Source: Arthrobacter livingstonensis
Lineage (GTDB): Bacteria; Actinomycetota; Actinomycetes; Actinomycetales; Micrococcaceae
Length of the DNA stretch: 64,000 nt
Assembly (NCBI RefSeq): GCF_003219815.1
Contig: NZ_QJVD01000008.1
Coordinates: forward strand, 1-64,000
Reading direction: 5' to 3'
Shown piece after piece: positions 34,516-45,901 of this stretch (positions are counted from its first letter, which is position 1; every line of letters begins with the position of its first letter). The position numbers and the translations under genes are program-made. A model generated the notes under the pieces. It did no database searches. It was not told the origin of the DNA and worked only from the letters and a program-made list of their open reading frames with translations.

Positions 34516-37107
34516 TTGAGCGGCAAGGCCCCGCAGTCCCGGCCGGTACGGGATCCGGCCAAGGCGCGGGACCTGACGCGCAACAAGCCCAAGGGCACGG
34601 TCCTGGCGGAACGGCGCGACGAACACCGGCGCGCCGCCCTGGCGCAGGCGCGGGCCGGGCTGGCGCCCGTGGACCAGGCAATGCTGGAACGGCGCGGACT
34701 GGATGCGGCACAGGTTCGGGAGCGCCGGTCCGCCGAGCTCACGAACGCGGTGTCGCATGAAAGCAGCCGCAGCATTTGGGCCATTTTCCGCTCCAACGTG
34801 TTCACGCTCTTCAACGCCGTCCTGGGCAGCGCGCTGGTGCTGGTGCTGCTGGTGGGGGACCCGCGTGACGCCTTGTTCGGCTTCATCGTGCTGGCCAACG
34901 CCGCCATCGGCGTCGTGCAGGAATACCGTGCCAAGCGCACCCTGGACAGGCTGGCGGTGCTGCACGCGCCCAAGGCCCTGGTGCGCCGGGACGGTGCCGA
35001 CCACGAGGTGGCCGTGGCCGATGTCCTGTATGACGATGTCCTTCTGCTGCGCACCGGCGACCAAATCCCCGCCGACGCCATAGTTTTCTCCGCCGAGTCC
35101 CTTGAAGTGGACGAGTCACTCCTGACGGGGGAGTCGGACCCGGTCATCAAGGAGGCCGGGGACACGGCCCTGTCCGGCTCGGCCGTCGTGGCCGGACACG
35201 GCGCCGCCCGCGTGCACCGGGTTGGCCCCGACTCCTACGCCAGCGCCCTGACGGCCGAGGCCAGGCGCTTCTCGCTGGTCAACTCCGAAATCCGCAACTC
35301 CATCAACCGGATCATTCTCTACATCGCCTGGGCCCTGATCCCCATCATCGCGCTGGTGGTCAACGGCCAGATGTACGCCAACGGCGGCTGGGCTGAATCC
35401 ATCGCCAGCGGCAGGTGGCGCACCGCCGTGGTCAGCGCGGTTGCCAGCATCGTGGCCATGATCCCCGAAGGCCTGGTGCTGCTGACCAGCATTTCCTTTG
35501 GCATGGCCGCCGTGAAGCTGGCCAGGCGTCAGGTCCTGGTCCAGGAACTTCCAGCCGTGGAGGGGCTGGCCCGAGTGGACATGGTGTGCCTGGACAAGAC
35601 CGGCACACTAACTCAGGGCCGCATGGAACTTGCCGGCACCACCATGTTTGACCCCGTTCCCGGGTGGGAGCGCGTTCTCGCCTGGTGCGCGGCACACCCC
35701 AACGCCAATGCGACGGCGGCGGCGCTCGCCACGGACTTCACCCGCACCCCTTCCGTGGAACCGGACCACGTGGTCCCTTTCAGCAGCGCCCGCAAGTTCA
35801 GTGCGGCCACGTTCAGTGCGGACCCGTCTGGCGCATCCGCGGGGGAGCCGCACGGCACATGGGTGCTCGGCGCACCCGACGTGGTGCTGGCGGGCGGCGC
35901 CGGCGGTACGTTTGCAAAGGACGCACTGGCGGCGTCACACGAGGCGGCAGGGCAGGGGCTGCGCGCCCTGGTGCTGGCGCACCGTCCGGCGTCGGCCCCC
36001 CAGGACGGGGACTTTGACCTGTCCGGACCCGCACCCGTTGCACTGCTCGTTTTCCGTGAACAGGTCCGCCCCGACGCGGCCGCCACGCTGGCGTATTTCC
36101 GGGAGCAGGGGGTGGAGTTGAAGATCATCTCAGGCGACAACCCCCGCACCGTGGCCGCCGTGGCCCGGGACGTCGGCTTTGAGTTTTCCGGAGACGGCTA
36201 CGACGCCCGCGCGCTGCCGGCGGAACTGGACGCGATGGCGGAAGTGCTGGAGTGTCAAAGCGTGCTGGGCCGGGTGACGCCGGAACAGAAAAAGTCCATT
36301 GTGCTGGCGCTTCAGGCCCGCGGCCATGTGGTGGCCATGACCGGCGACGGCGTCAATGACGCACTGGCCCTCAAGCATGCCGACATTGGGATCGCCATGG
36401 GCAGCGGCGCCGCGGCCACCAAGGCGGTCTCGCGCCTGGTGCTGCTGGACGGTCAGTTTTCCCACCTGCCGTCCGTGGTGGCTGAAGGACGGCGGGTGAT
36501 CGCCAATGTGGAGCGCGTGGCGAACCTGTTCCTGAGCAAGACTGCCTACGCCGTCATTATCTCCATCACGATTGGGATACTGCTGTGGCGCTACCCTTTC
36601 CTGCCGCGGCAGTTGTCGATCGTCAGTTCCCTGACCATTGGCATTCCCGCGTTTTTCCTGGCCCTGCTGCCCAACGCCAGGCGCTACCAGCCTGGATTCC
36701 TGCGCCGGGCCCTGATGTTTTCCGTGCCCGCGGGGGCCATCATGGCAGCCTGCATCATGGCCGTGTACTCCTTTGCGCGGGCGCTCCCCGACCCGGCGCT
36801 GACGCCGGTCCAGGCCACCACCTCGGCGCAGACGGCCACCACCCTGACGGTGCTCCTGGTGGCTTTGTGGGTGCTCGGGGCGCTGGCCCGCCCGTTCGAC
36901 TTCTGGCGCGCACTGCTCGTGGCGGCCTTGGTGGCAGGGCTGGCGCTGGTGATGATCGTGCCGTTTGCCCGGAACTTCTTTGCCCTCGACATCCCGGCGG
37001 GGCCCTTGCTGGCGGTTACGATGGGCGTAACAGCAACAGGGTGTCTGGCGGTCGAACTGCTGTACCGCTTTCTCAAGAAGCGCGGCGCGGTCTCCGAACG
37101 CGAGTAA
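34516..37107 (+). CDS. P-type cation-transporting ATPase, CtpE-like
   Basis: 863 residues with the full P-type layout. The actuator domain carries DESLLTGESDPV. Helix M4 has MIPEGLVLLTSISFG. The phosphorylation site is Asp in CLDKTGTLTQG, with nucleotide-binding and hinge motifs and TGDGVNDALALKHADIGIAMG. Six further C-terminal helices follow. The PEGL motif, and a length longer than metal-exporting P1B enzymes, resemble mycobacterial CtpE, a calcium transporter; calcium as substrate is inferred. No heavy-metal-binding CxxC domain is present. The start is TTG 34516 with AGGGGC upstream, 8 bp after the methyltransferase gene. A possible iron box overlaps its stop codon, ahead of acn. Confidence 0.87.
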   Translation: MSGKAPQSRPVRDPAKARDLTRNKPKGTVLAERRDEHRRAALAQARAGLAPVDQAMLERRGLDAAQVRERRSAELTNAVSHESSRSIWAIFRSNVFTLFNAVLGSALVLVLLVGDPRDALFGFIVLANAAIGVVQEYRAKRTLDRLAVLHAPKALVRRDGADHEVAVADVLYDDVLLLRTGDQIPADAIVFSAESLEVDESLLTGESDPVIKEAGDTALSGSAVVAGHGAARVHRVGPDSYASALTAEARRFSLVNSEIRNSINRIILYIAWALIPIIALVVNGQMYANGGWAESIASGRWRTAVVSAVASIVAMIPEGLVLLTSISFGMAAVKLARRQVLVQELPAVEGLARVDMVCLDKTGTLTQGRMELAGTTMFDPVPGWERVLAWCAAHPNANATAAALATDFTRTPSVEPDHVVPFSSARKFSAATFSADPSGASAGEPHGTWVLGAPDVVLAGGAGGTFAKDALAASHEAAGQGLRALVLAHRPASAPQDGDFDLSGPAPVALLVFREQVRPDAAATLAYFREQGVELKIISGDNPRTVAAVARDVGFEFSGDGYDARALPAELDAMAEVLECQSVLGRVTPEQKKSIVLALQARGHVVAMTGDGVNDALALKHADIGIAMGSGAAATKAVSRLVLLDGQFSHLPSVVAEGRRVIANVERVANLFLSKTAYAVIISITIGILLWRYPFLPRQLSIVSSLTIGIPAFFLALLPNARRYQPGFLRRALMFSVPAGAIMAACIMAVYSFARALPDPALTPVQATTSAQTATTLTVLLVALWVLGALARPFDFWRALLVAALVAGLALVMIVPFARNFFALDIPAGPLLAVTMGVTATGCLAVELLYRFLKKRGAVSERE

Positions 37108-37118
37108 GGCAAGCCTAA
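37105..37118. promoter_or_regulatory. candidate DtxR/IdeR iron box upstream of aconitase
   Basis: TAAGGCAAGCCTAA is a near-palindrome (5 of 7 positions paired) resembling the core of the TTAGGNNAGNCTAACCTAA box bound by DtxR/IdeR repressors. It starts at the stop codon of the P-type ATPase and ends 57 bp before the acn start, where a promoter is expected. Confidence 0.5.
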
Positions 37119-37175
37119 CTGGCATCCCGTCCCCGGCGTGACCAAGATAAAAGCAGTGGCGAGAGGAGTCCATCC

Positions 37176-40004
<2,829 letters not shown>

Positions 40005-40035
40005 CAGCCGCGCATCAGGCTTTGATGTGCTTTCC

Positions 40036-40093
40036 GACACCGATCCCGCATTCTGACACCGGTATCCCGGGCTCAGAATGCGGGATCGGTGTC
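40036..40093. terminator. perfect 21-bp stem-loop between acn and dxs
   Basis: GACACCGATCCCGCATTCTG at 40036-40055 (plus A at 40056) pairs without mismatch with 40073-40093 around a 16-nt loop. The T-run is poor (CATTAAAG follows). It most likely ends acn transcription, but a perfect dyad of this length could also bind a protein. Confidence 0.7.
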
Positions 40094-40183
40094 ATTAAAG
40101 CACCGCACCGGATGCGGCCCGCGCGCACAGCCGCACGTGACGCGATATTGTTAGACGTTGAGAGTTGACCCAGGGAGGTACCA

Positions 40184-42175
40184 TTGGGACTTTTGGAAAC
40201 CATCACGCATCCGCGGGATCTGAGCAGGCTCAGCGACACCCAAATGGTGGAGCTCGCGCAGGAAATCAGGGACTTTCTGATCAGCAACGTCTCCCAGACC
40301 GGCGGGCACCTCGGCCCCAACCTGGGCGTCGTGGAGCTGACGCTGGCCATCCACCGCGTCTTTGACTCCCCCCGCGACTCCTTTGTCTTTGACACCGGGC
40401 ACCAGTCCTACGTCCACAAGCTGCTCACGGGGCGGCAGGACTTCTCCACGCTCCGCCAACAGGGCGGCATGTCCGGCTACCCCTGCCGCGCCGAATCCGA
40501 GCACGACATCGTCGAATCGTCGCACGCATCCTCCTCCCTGTCCTGGGCCGACGGCATCTCCCGGGCCCGCAAGCTCAACGGCGAAGGCGAGCGGTACGTC
40601 GTCGCGGTCATTGGCGACGGCGCCCTGACCGGCGGCATGACCTGGGAAGCGCTGAACAACATTGCCGCCGACAAGGACCGCCGCGTCGTGATCGTGGTCA
40701 ACGACAACGGCCGCTCCTATGCCCCCACCGTGGGCGGGCTGGCCGACCACCTGGCGTCGCTGCGCCCTGCCATTGACCACGTGCGCACCCACCGCAAGTA
40801 CGAGGCCTCCATGGACTGGGGCAAGAAGCGGCTCCAGGAAGGCAACGCTGCCGGCCAGTTCCTGTACAAAGGGCTGCACGCCGCCAAGAAGGGCATCAAG
40901 GACTGGTGGGCGCCGCAGGGTCTCTTTGACGACCTTGGGCTGAAGTACGTCGGGCCGGTGGACGGCCACGATGAAAAGGCCATGGAGGCCGCCCTGACCG
41001 CCGCGAAGAACTACGGTGGCCCCGTCATTGTCCACGCGTTCACCGAAAAGGGCCGCGGCTACGCACCAGCCCGCGCCCACGAGGCCGACCAGTTCCACGC
41101 CGTCGGAATCATCGACCCCGAGACCGGCGCGTCCGTTGAGGCGGCGGGCGGCACGTCCTGGACTGGCGTCTTTGGCGAGGAGATCGCCAAAATCGCCGAC
41201 GAACGCGCGGACATTGTGGGCATCACCGGCGCGATGCTGATCCCCGTGGGCCTGGCGAAAATGGCCGACAGGCACCCCCGGCGTGTCATCGATGTCGGCA
41301 TCGCCGAACAGCACGCACTCACCATGGCCGCGGGCATGGCCTTTGGCGGGCTGCACCCCGTGGTGGCCATGTACGCTACCTTCCTCAACCGCGGCTTTGA
41401 CCAGCTGCTCATGGATGTGGCCCTGCACAAGGCCGGCGTCACCGTGGTCCTGGACCGCGCCGGCGTGACCGGGCCTGACGGCGCCAGCCACCACGGCATG
41501 TGGGACTTGTCCATGCTTCAAATAGTGCCCGGCCTGCACCTGGCCGCCCCCCGCGACGCACAGCGCCTGCGGGAGGAATTGCGCGAGGCCGTCGCCATCT
41601 CCGACGCGCCCACGGTGGTGCGCTATTCCAAGGGCAAGGTGGGGCCGGAGGTGAAGGCCATCGAACGACTGGCCGACGGCGTCGACGTCCTTTCGCGCAC
41701 GGACCACGACATGCCCGGAACCGGCGACGACCCGGAAACCGATGTGCTGATCGTCAGCGTCGGTGCCATGAGCGAGATGGCCCTGGACATTGCCGGACGC
41801 ATCAGTGCCCAGGGCATCACATCCACGGTGGTTGATCCGCGCTGGGTCCTGCCCGTGCCGCGCTCCATCATCTCGCTGGCATCCCGCCACCGCATTGTCA
41901 TTGTGATCGAGGACGGCGTACGCGCCGGCGGCGTGGGTTCGCGGATCCGCCAGGAGTTGCGGGGCGCCGGCGTTGACACCGCCCTGAACGAAGTGGGCCT
42001 GCCGGTGGAATTCCTGGACCACGGCTCGCGCGGGGAAGTGCTCGAACGCGTGGGCCTCACAGCCCAGCGGGTGGCCCAGGACGTGGTGGAGCAGGTGCTG
42101 GGCACGAAGGTGCCGTTTGCCCGCCCGCTGGCCGGCCAGCCCGCGCCACGCACCGGACAGCTGCCCATCCTGTGA
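40184..42175 (+). CDS. dxs: 1-deoxy-D-xylulose-5-phosphate synthase
   Basis: The enzyme condenses pyruvate and glyceraldehyde 3-phosphate, using thiamine diphosphate, in the first step of the MEP isoprenoid pathway. The 663 residues cover the N-terminal domain with [20 protein letters not shown] and the ThDP/Mg site [17 protein letters not shown] pyrimidine-binding domain follows ([38 protein letters not shown]), then the transketolase C-domain. The start is TTG 40184 with GGGAGG 5 nt upstream. The next gene (DUF402) starts inside its stop codon. Confidence 0.97.
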   Translation: MGLLETITHPRDLSRLSDTQMVELAQEIRDFLISNVSQTGGHLGPNLGVVELTLAIHRVFDSPRDSFVFDTGHQSYVHKLLTGRQDFSTLRQQGGMSGYPCRAESEHDIVESSHASSSLSWADGISRARKLNGEGERYVVAVIGDGALTGGMTWEALNNIAADKDRRVVIVVNDNGRSYAPTVGGLADHLASLRPAIDHVRTHRKYEASMDWGKKRLQEGNAAGQFLYKGLHAAKKGIKDWWAPQGLFDDLGLKYVGPVDGHDEKAMEAALTAAKNYGGPVIVHAFTEKGRGYAPARAHEADQFHAVGIIDPETGASVEAAGGTSWTGVFGEEIAKIADERADIVGITGAMLIPVGLAKMADRHPRRVIDVGIAEQHALTMAAGMAFGGLHPVVAMYATFLNRGFDQLLMDVALHKAGVTVVLDRAGVTGPDGASHHGMWDLSMLQIVPGLHLAAPRDAQRLREELREAVAISDAPTVVRYSKGKVGPEVKAIERLADGVDVLSRTDHDMPGTGDDPETDVLIVSVGAMSEMALDIAGRISAQGITSTVVDPRWVLPVPRSIISLASRHRIVIVIEDGVRAGGVGSRIRQELRGAGVDTALNEVGLPVEFLDHGSRGEVLERVGLTAQRVAQDVVEQVLGTKVPFARPLAGQPAPRTGQLPIL

Positions 42176-42771
42176 CGGATTTGTACCAGGAAACACCGCA
42201 CAGGCAAACGCAGCCGGAGGTGCGGCCGGCCACGGCACCTGCCCCCGGCGATCTCGTGGTTGCCCGCAACCGCAAGTACGACGGCACGGCCCATTGGGTG
42301 GTGCCCGGGCGCTATCTGGGTTCCGACAACCACGGGCACTGGATCTTCCAGGGGACGGGAGAGTTCATCTCCCGACCCGGTGCCGCACTCTACACGGGGT
42401 CGGACGCCGTCATGCTCGTCCCGCACGCCGGTGACTGGGTTGCGACGTTCTACGACGACACCCACCCGGACGGCGTCGAGCTCTACATTGACCTGGCCTG
42501 CGAACTGTCCTGGAACCGGATCCGGCCAGCCGTGGTTGAATGCCACCTGGTCGACATGGACCTGGACGTGGTCCGCACCAAGGACCGCGGCCTGTACGTG
42601 GACGATGAAGAAGAATTCGCCGAACACCGCGTGGAAATGAATTACCCGGCCGGGCTGTGCACCCGCATGGAATCGGCCACCGCCGCCCTGATGGACGCCG
42701 TTGCGGCCCGCCAGGCGCCCTTCGACGGCCGTGACGCGGCCTGGTTCACCCTGGGAAGGACACTGCCATGA
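42172..42771 (+). CDS. DUF402 domain protein
   Basis: 199 residues with a Pro/Gln-rich start and a DUF402 domain (about 50-190). The domain shows [38 protein letters not shown] and [23 protein letters not shown]402 proteins include nucleoside di/triphosphatases and RNA-associated hydrolases that use conserved acidic residues. These are present here, but no specific substrate can be claimed. The GTG at 42172 overlaps the dxs stop (GTGA), and its own stop overlaps the next ATG, so translation is coupled. Confidence 0.85.
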   Translation: MTDLYQETPHRQTQPEVRPATAPAPGDLVVARNRKYDGTAHWVVPGRYLGSDNHGHWIFQGTGEFISRPGAALYTGSDAVMLVPHAGDWVATFYDDTHPDGVELYIDLACELSWNRIRPAVVECHLVDMDLDVVRTKDRGLYVDDEEEFAEHRVEMNYPAGLCTRMESATAALMDAVAARQAPFDGRDAAWFTLGRTLP

Positions 42772-43394
42772 ACGATACCGAGGGACTGCCGGAGTTCACC
42801 GCCGATGCCAACATTGTGCGCATGTACAGGACGGACGACGCCGGTGCGATGGTTTTCCGTGAAGCGTGGGTGGACGCGGGGGAGGGCGCGGAAGAGGAAA
42901 CTTGGTTCGTGGTCAATCATGGCACCGTGGGCCACCAGAGCACGTCCAAGGAAGCGCCCGTGGACACCGCGGAGGAGGCGTTGGGCATGTTGGCCGCATT
43001 TAAGGAGCAGTGCCTGGCGGACGGCTACGCCGAACTGTCCCGGGAGGAACAATTTGCCGTGGTGGCACAGTTCGCCATGAAAAGCGCACGCGTCACCGAC
43101 CGTGACAAGTACCTGGAGGAAAAGGCGCGTGAGGCGCTCACCGCGCACCTGGCCTGGCGCGGCAGCGGAGTGGTTGAAAGGACCGAGTTTGTCAATGGCC
43201 CGCACAGCACCGGCAAGCTTAACATTTACATCCTGGCCCCCGACGCCGCCCGGGCTGTGGCCAACATCAAGGTGTGCGTTCGCGAGGAAAAGCTGGACTT
43301 CACCAAGCTAAGCGTTGGCGTGGCCCCCGCCAACGACCTCGGCGCCATCAGGGCCAAGCACTCCCCGAACGGTGCCACCGCGTTTGTCCTCTAG
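42768..43394 (+). CDS. uncharacterised protein with a possible WGR-like N-terminal segment
   Basis: A 208-residue protein I do not recognise by name. Residues about 17-85 (VRMYRTDDAGAMVFREAWVD, then VVNHGTVGHQSTSK and AFKEQCLADGYAEL) have the spacing of a WGR-like domain: a strand, a G-x-V-G turn and an amphipathic helix. The WGR triplet itself reads N-H-G. The C-terminal half is alpha/beta with LNIYILAPDAARAVANIKVCV. It is coupled to the DUF402 gene by an ATGA overlap at 42768, so a shared role is plausible. Confidence 0.65.
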   Translation: MNDTEGLPEFTADANIVRMYRTDDAGAMVFREAWVDAGEGAEEETWFVVNHGTVGHQSTSKEAPVDTAEEALGMLAAFKEQCLADGYAELSREEQFAVVAQFAMKSARVTDRDKYLEEKAREALTAHLAWRGSGVVERTEFVNGPHSTGKLNIYILAPDAARAVANIKVCVREEKLDFTKLSVGVAPANDLGAIRAKHSPNGATAFVL

Positions 43395-43423
43395 CCGGCG
43401 CCGGCATTCGATAGGGTGGAACC

Positions 43424-44401
43424 ATGACTGAATTCCGCCAACTGGGCGCCTCCGGACTGACCGTTTCCACCGTGGGGCTCGGTTGCAACAACCTGGGCCG
43501 CAGCGGCACCGCGACCGAATCGCAGGAGGGGAGCAACGCCGTCGTGCATGCCGCCCTGGAGGCGGGATTTACACTCTTTGACGTCGCGGACAGCTACGGC
43601 AAAACCGCCGGGCTCAGCGAAACCATCCTGGGCAAGGCGCTGGGTGCCGAACGGGCCAACGTAATTGTTGCGACGAAGTTCGGCATGGACGCCTCCGGCG
43701 CCAACGGCGTGGACTGGGGCCGGCGCGGCTCGCGGAAGTACATCATCCAGTCAGTGGAGGCGTCGCTGCGGCGGCTGGGCACCGACTTCATCGACCTGTA
43801 CCAGTTCCACACTCCGGACCCCCACACCCCGATCGCCGAGACCATCAGCGCCATGGACGAGCTCATCCGGGCCGGCAAGGTGCGCTACATCGGCCACTCC
43901 AACATGGCGGGCTGGCAGGTGGCCGAGGCCGAGTTCACGGCCCGCGCGCTGGGCTCCAACCGCTTTGTTTCCAGCCAGAACCACTACAACCTGCTGGACC
44001 GCCGGGTGGAGCTGGAAGTGGTGCCGGCGGCGGAGGCCTACGGCCTGGGCATGCTGCCTTACTTTCCGCTGGCCAATGGCCTGCTCACTGGCAAGTACAG
44101 CTCCGGAAAGGCACCGGTTGGGAGCCGGCTGACGCACACCCGCCAAAGCCTGATGACTGACGCCGACTTCGGGCAGCTGGCGGCATTCGGGAACTTCGCC
44201 GCCGAACGGGGGCTCACCGAGCAGGAGGTGGCGTTCTCTTGGCTGGCCGCGCAGCCGTCGGTGGCCAGCGTCATCGCCGGGGCCACCAGGCCCGAGCAGA
44301 TCAGGCAGAATGCGGCGTCAGCCTCGTGGCGGCCCACGGCGGCGGACCTTGCCACGCTGGATGAAATCTTCCCCCGGACGCCAAAGGTTGCCTTGTTCTA
44401 G
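43424..44401 (+). CDS. aldo/keto reductase
   Basis: 325 residues of the NADPH-dependent AKR barrel. The catalytic tetrad is visible: Asp and Tyr in FDVADSYGKT, Lys in VATKFGMD and His in YQFHTPDP. The IAGATRPEQIRQNA segment binds the cofactor phosphate. The substrate (sugar, ketone or aldehyde) is not predictable. TAGGGT (43412-43417) lies 6 nt before the ATG, so a leaderless transcript independent of the dxs group is likely. A weak hairpin follows the stop at about 44422-44439. Confidence 0.88.
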   Translation: MTEFRQLGASGLTVSTVGLGCNNLGRSGTATESQEGSNAVVHAALEAGFTLFDVADSYGKTAGLSETILGKALGAERANVIVATKFGMDASGANGVDWGRRGSRKYIIQSVEASLRRLGTDFIDLYQFHTPDPHTPIAETISAMDELIRAGKVRYIGHSNMAGWQVAEAEFTARALGSNRFVSSQNHYNLLDRRVELEVVPAAEAYGLGMLPYFPLANGLLTGKYSSGKAPVGSRLTHTRQSLMTDADFGQLAAFGNFAAERGLTEQEVAFSWLAAQPSVASVIAGATRPEQIRQNAASASWRPTAADLATLDEIFPRTPKVALF

Positions 44402-44421
44402 CCGCCCGCACTCATACGACG

Positions 44422-44446
44422 CCCCCTCAGCTTCGGGGGTATTTTG
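44422..44446. terminator. short hairpin between convergent aldo/keto reductase and GNAT genes
   Basis: CCCCC (44422-44426) pairs with GGGGG (44435-44439), followed on the + strand by TATTTTG. It is short but well placed for ending the aldo/keto reductase transcript. Confidence 0.5.
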
Positions 44447-44463
44447 CGAATCGTTCCTGCAGC

Positions 44464-44997
44464 TCAGTCGTGCAGGATGCTTTGGAACAGAATGTGGTCC
44501 TGCCAGCGGCCGTTAATCTGGATGTAGCTCACGGCTGTGCCGATCTCCTTGAACCCGCTGCGGGCCAGCACTTTCCGCGACCCGGCGTTGTGCACCAGCG
44601 TGCCGGCCTGCAGGCGGTGCAGACCCAACTCCGTGGCAAAAGTGCGGACAAAACCCACGGCTGCCGTCGCCAGCCCGCGGGCCTGATAGTCCCGCGCAAT
44701 CCAGTAGCCGACGTGTCCGTTCTGGAATGCGCCGTGGACAACGTCGGTGAGGGAAATACAGCCGATCACTTCGGCGCCGTCGAACAGGGCCCAGAAGAAG
44801 CTGCGCCCGGCAGCCTGTTCGGCAACAGACGCGGTGAGACGCTCCCGCTGCCCGTCGGAGGTGTAAAACCGGTCCGGCCGGACCGGCTCCCACGGCTGCA
44901 GGTAGTCACGGTTCCTGACATGGGCACGGGCCAGCGCGGCGGCGTCGCACACGTCAAGGTGCCGGATGGAGGTGGTTTCGTGCAGGACAACGGTCAT
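44464..44997 (-). CDS. RimJ/RimL-type GNAT N-acetyltransferase
   Basis: 177 residues of the Acetyltransf_3 type: TSIRHLDVCDAAALARAHVRN at the start, GYWIARDYQARGLATAAVGFV as the acetyl-CoA loop, and LHRLQAGTLVHNAGSRKVLARSGF. Relatives acetylate the N-terminal residue of ribosomal proteins or small molecules. TACGCT (45005-45010) lies 7 nt before the ATG on the minus strand, so it probably has its own leaderless promoter. I therefore do not count it as part of the EPSPS-ligase operon, whose last gene ends 83 bp upstream on the same strand. Confidence 0.85.
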   Translation of the reverse strand: MTVVLHETTSIRHLDVCDAAALARAHVRNRDYLQPWEPVRPDRFYTSDGQRERLTASVAEQAAGRSFFWALFDGAEVIGCISLTDVVHGAFQNGHVGYWIARDYQARGLATAAVGFVRTFATELGLHRLQAGTLVHNAGSRKVLARSGFKEIGTAVSYIQINGRWQDHILFQSILHD

Positions 44998-45079
44998 GGA
45001 TCCCAGCGTACGGGAACGCGGGCTTTACCGGCCCCGCCCGTCGGTCAGCCGCTCGGCCGGTCCGGGGCCAGCTCGGCAC

Positions 45080-45901
45080 CTACCCGCGGGTGGGCCGCTC
45101 CGGCAGCCGTAGCGGATCCGTGACGTCGTGGTAGTAAGGGGCGGCTGCCACCGTCATCCCGCCGTCCACCACCAGGGTCTGGCCGGTCATATAGGCGGAA
45201 TTGGGGGAGAGCAGGAATTCGATGGCGTTGGCCATATCCGCAACGGTGCCGGGCCGCCCCAGCGGTATGGTTTCCAGAACCCGCTCGATCGGTGCCATCC
45301 CCGGCATCGCATAAAAATACTCCAGCGAGTCGGACTGGATGAGCCCGCCGTTGACCCCGTTGACGTTGATGCCATAGCCCGCAAACTCCACCGCCATGTA
45401 GCGGATGAACGATTCCACGGCCGCCTTGTAGGAGCCGAGCACGGCATAGCTGGCGAATCCGCGCATGCTGCCGTAGCTGGTCACGGCCACGATCCGCCCG
45501 CCGTCGTCCATCAGTTTCACGGCTTCCTGTGCGCCCAGGACAAACGGGCGCACGTTCATGGCGTAGGAACGGTCCAGGTGGTGGATCTTGAGGTCCACGA
45601 TCTTCTTGAACGCCGAGGCGGCGGCGTTGTTGACGAAGTAGTCCAGACGGCCGTATTCGGCGGCCACCGCATCGAACAATCCCGCGATGCCGGCGGGGTC
45701 CTCCACATCGGCCTTGACTGAAATGGCCCGCCCTCCCAGCCGGCGTGCCTCGGCGACAACGCCGTCCGCCAGGTCCGCATTCTCCCGGTAATTGACGACG
45801 ACGGCCGCCCCCTCCGCGGCCAGGGCCAGCGCCAGGTGCCTGCCGATCCCGCGCGAGGAGCCGGTGATCAGGGCAATTTTTCCGTCGTATTTTCCGCTCA
45901 C
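45080..45901 (-). CDS. ChcA/FabL-type short-chain reductase (enoyl-CoA or alicyclic enoyl-CoA reductase)
   Basis: 273 residues with a Rossmann TGSSRGIG at 13-20 and NNAA at 91-94. The classical SDR Tyr is missing: the catalytic Lys159 is preceded at -4 by Leu, while Tyr152 stands seven before it (YAVLGSYK). This Y-x6-K arrangement marks FabL enoyl-ACP reductases and ChcA, the 1-cyclohexenylcarbonyl-CoA reductase of Streptomyces collinus. The C-terminal NGVNGGLIQSDSLEYF and TGQTLVVDGG blocks also fit that group. The start is GTG 45901, overlapping the dehydrogenase stop (GTGA). It is third in the operon. I infer reduction of a ring-conjugated enoyl-CoA; fatty acid synthesis is the alternative. 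Confidence 0.8.
   Translation of the reverse strand: MSGKYDGKIALITGSSRGIGRHLALALAAEGAAVVVNYRENADLADGVVAEARRLGGRAISVKADVEDPAGIAGLFDAVAAEYGRLDYFVNNAAASAFKKIVDLKIHHLDRSYAMNVRPFVLGAQEAVKLMDDGGRIVAVTSYGSMRGFASYAVLGSYKAAVESFIRYMAVEFAGYGINVNGVNGGLIQSDSLEYFYAMPGMAPIERVLETIPLGRPGTVADMANAIEFLLSPNSAYMTGQTLVVDGGMTVAAAPYYHDVTDPLRLPERPTRG

Noticed and set aside
44464-44997. GNAT gene as a fourth member of the EPSPS-ligase operon
   Set aside because: It is separated by 83 bp and has its own probable leaderless promoter at 45005-45010.
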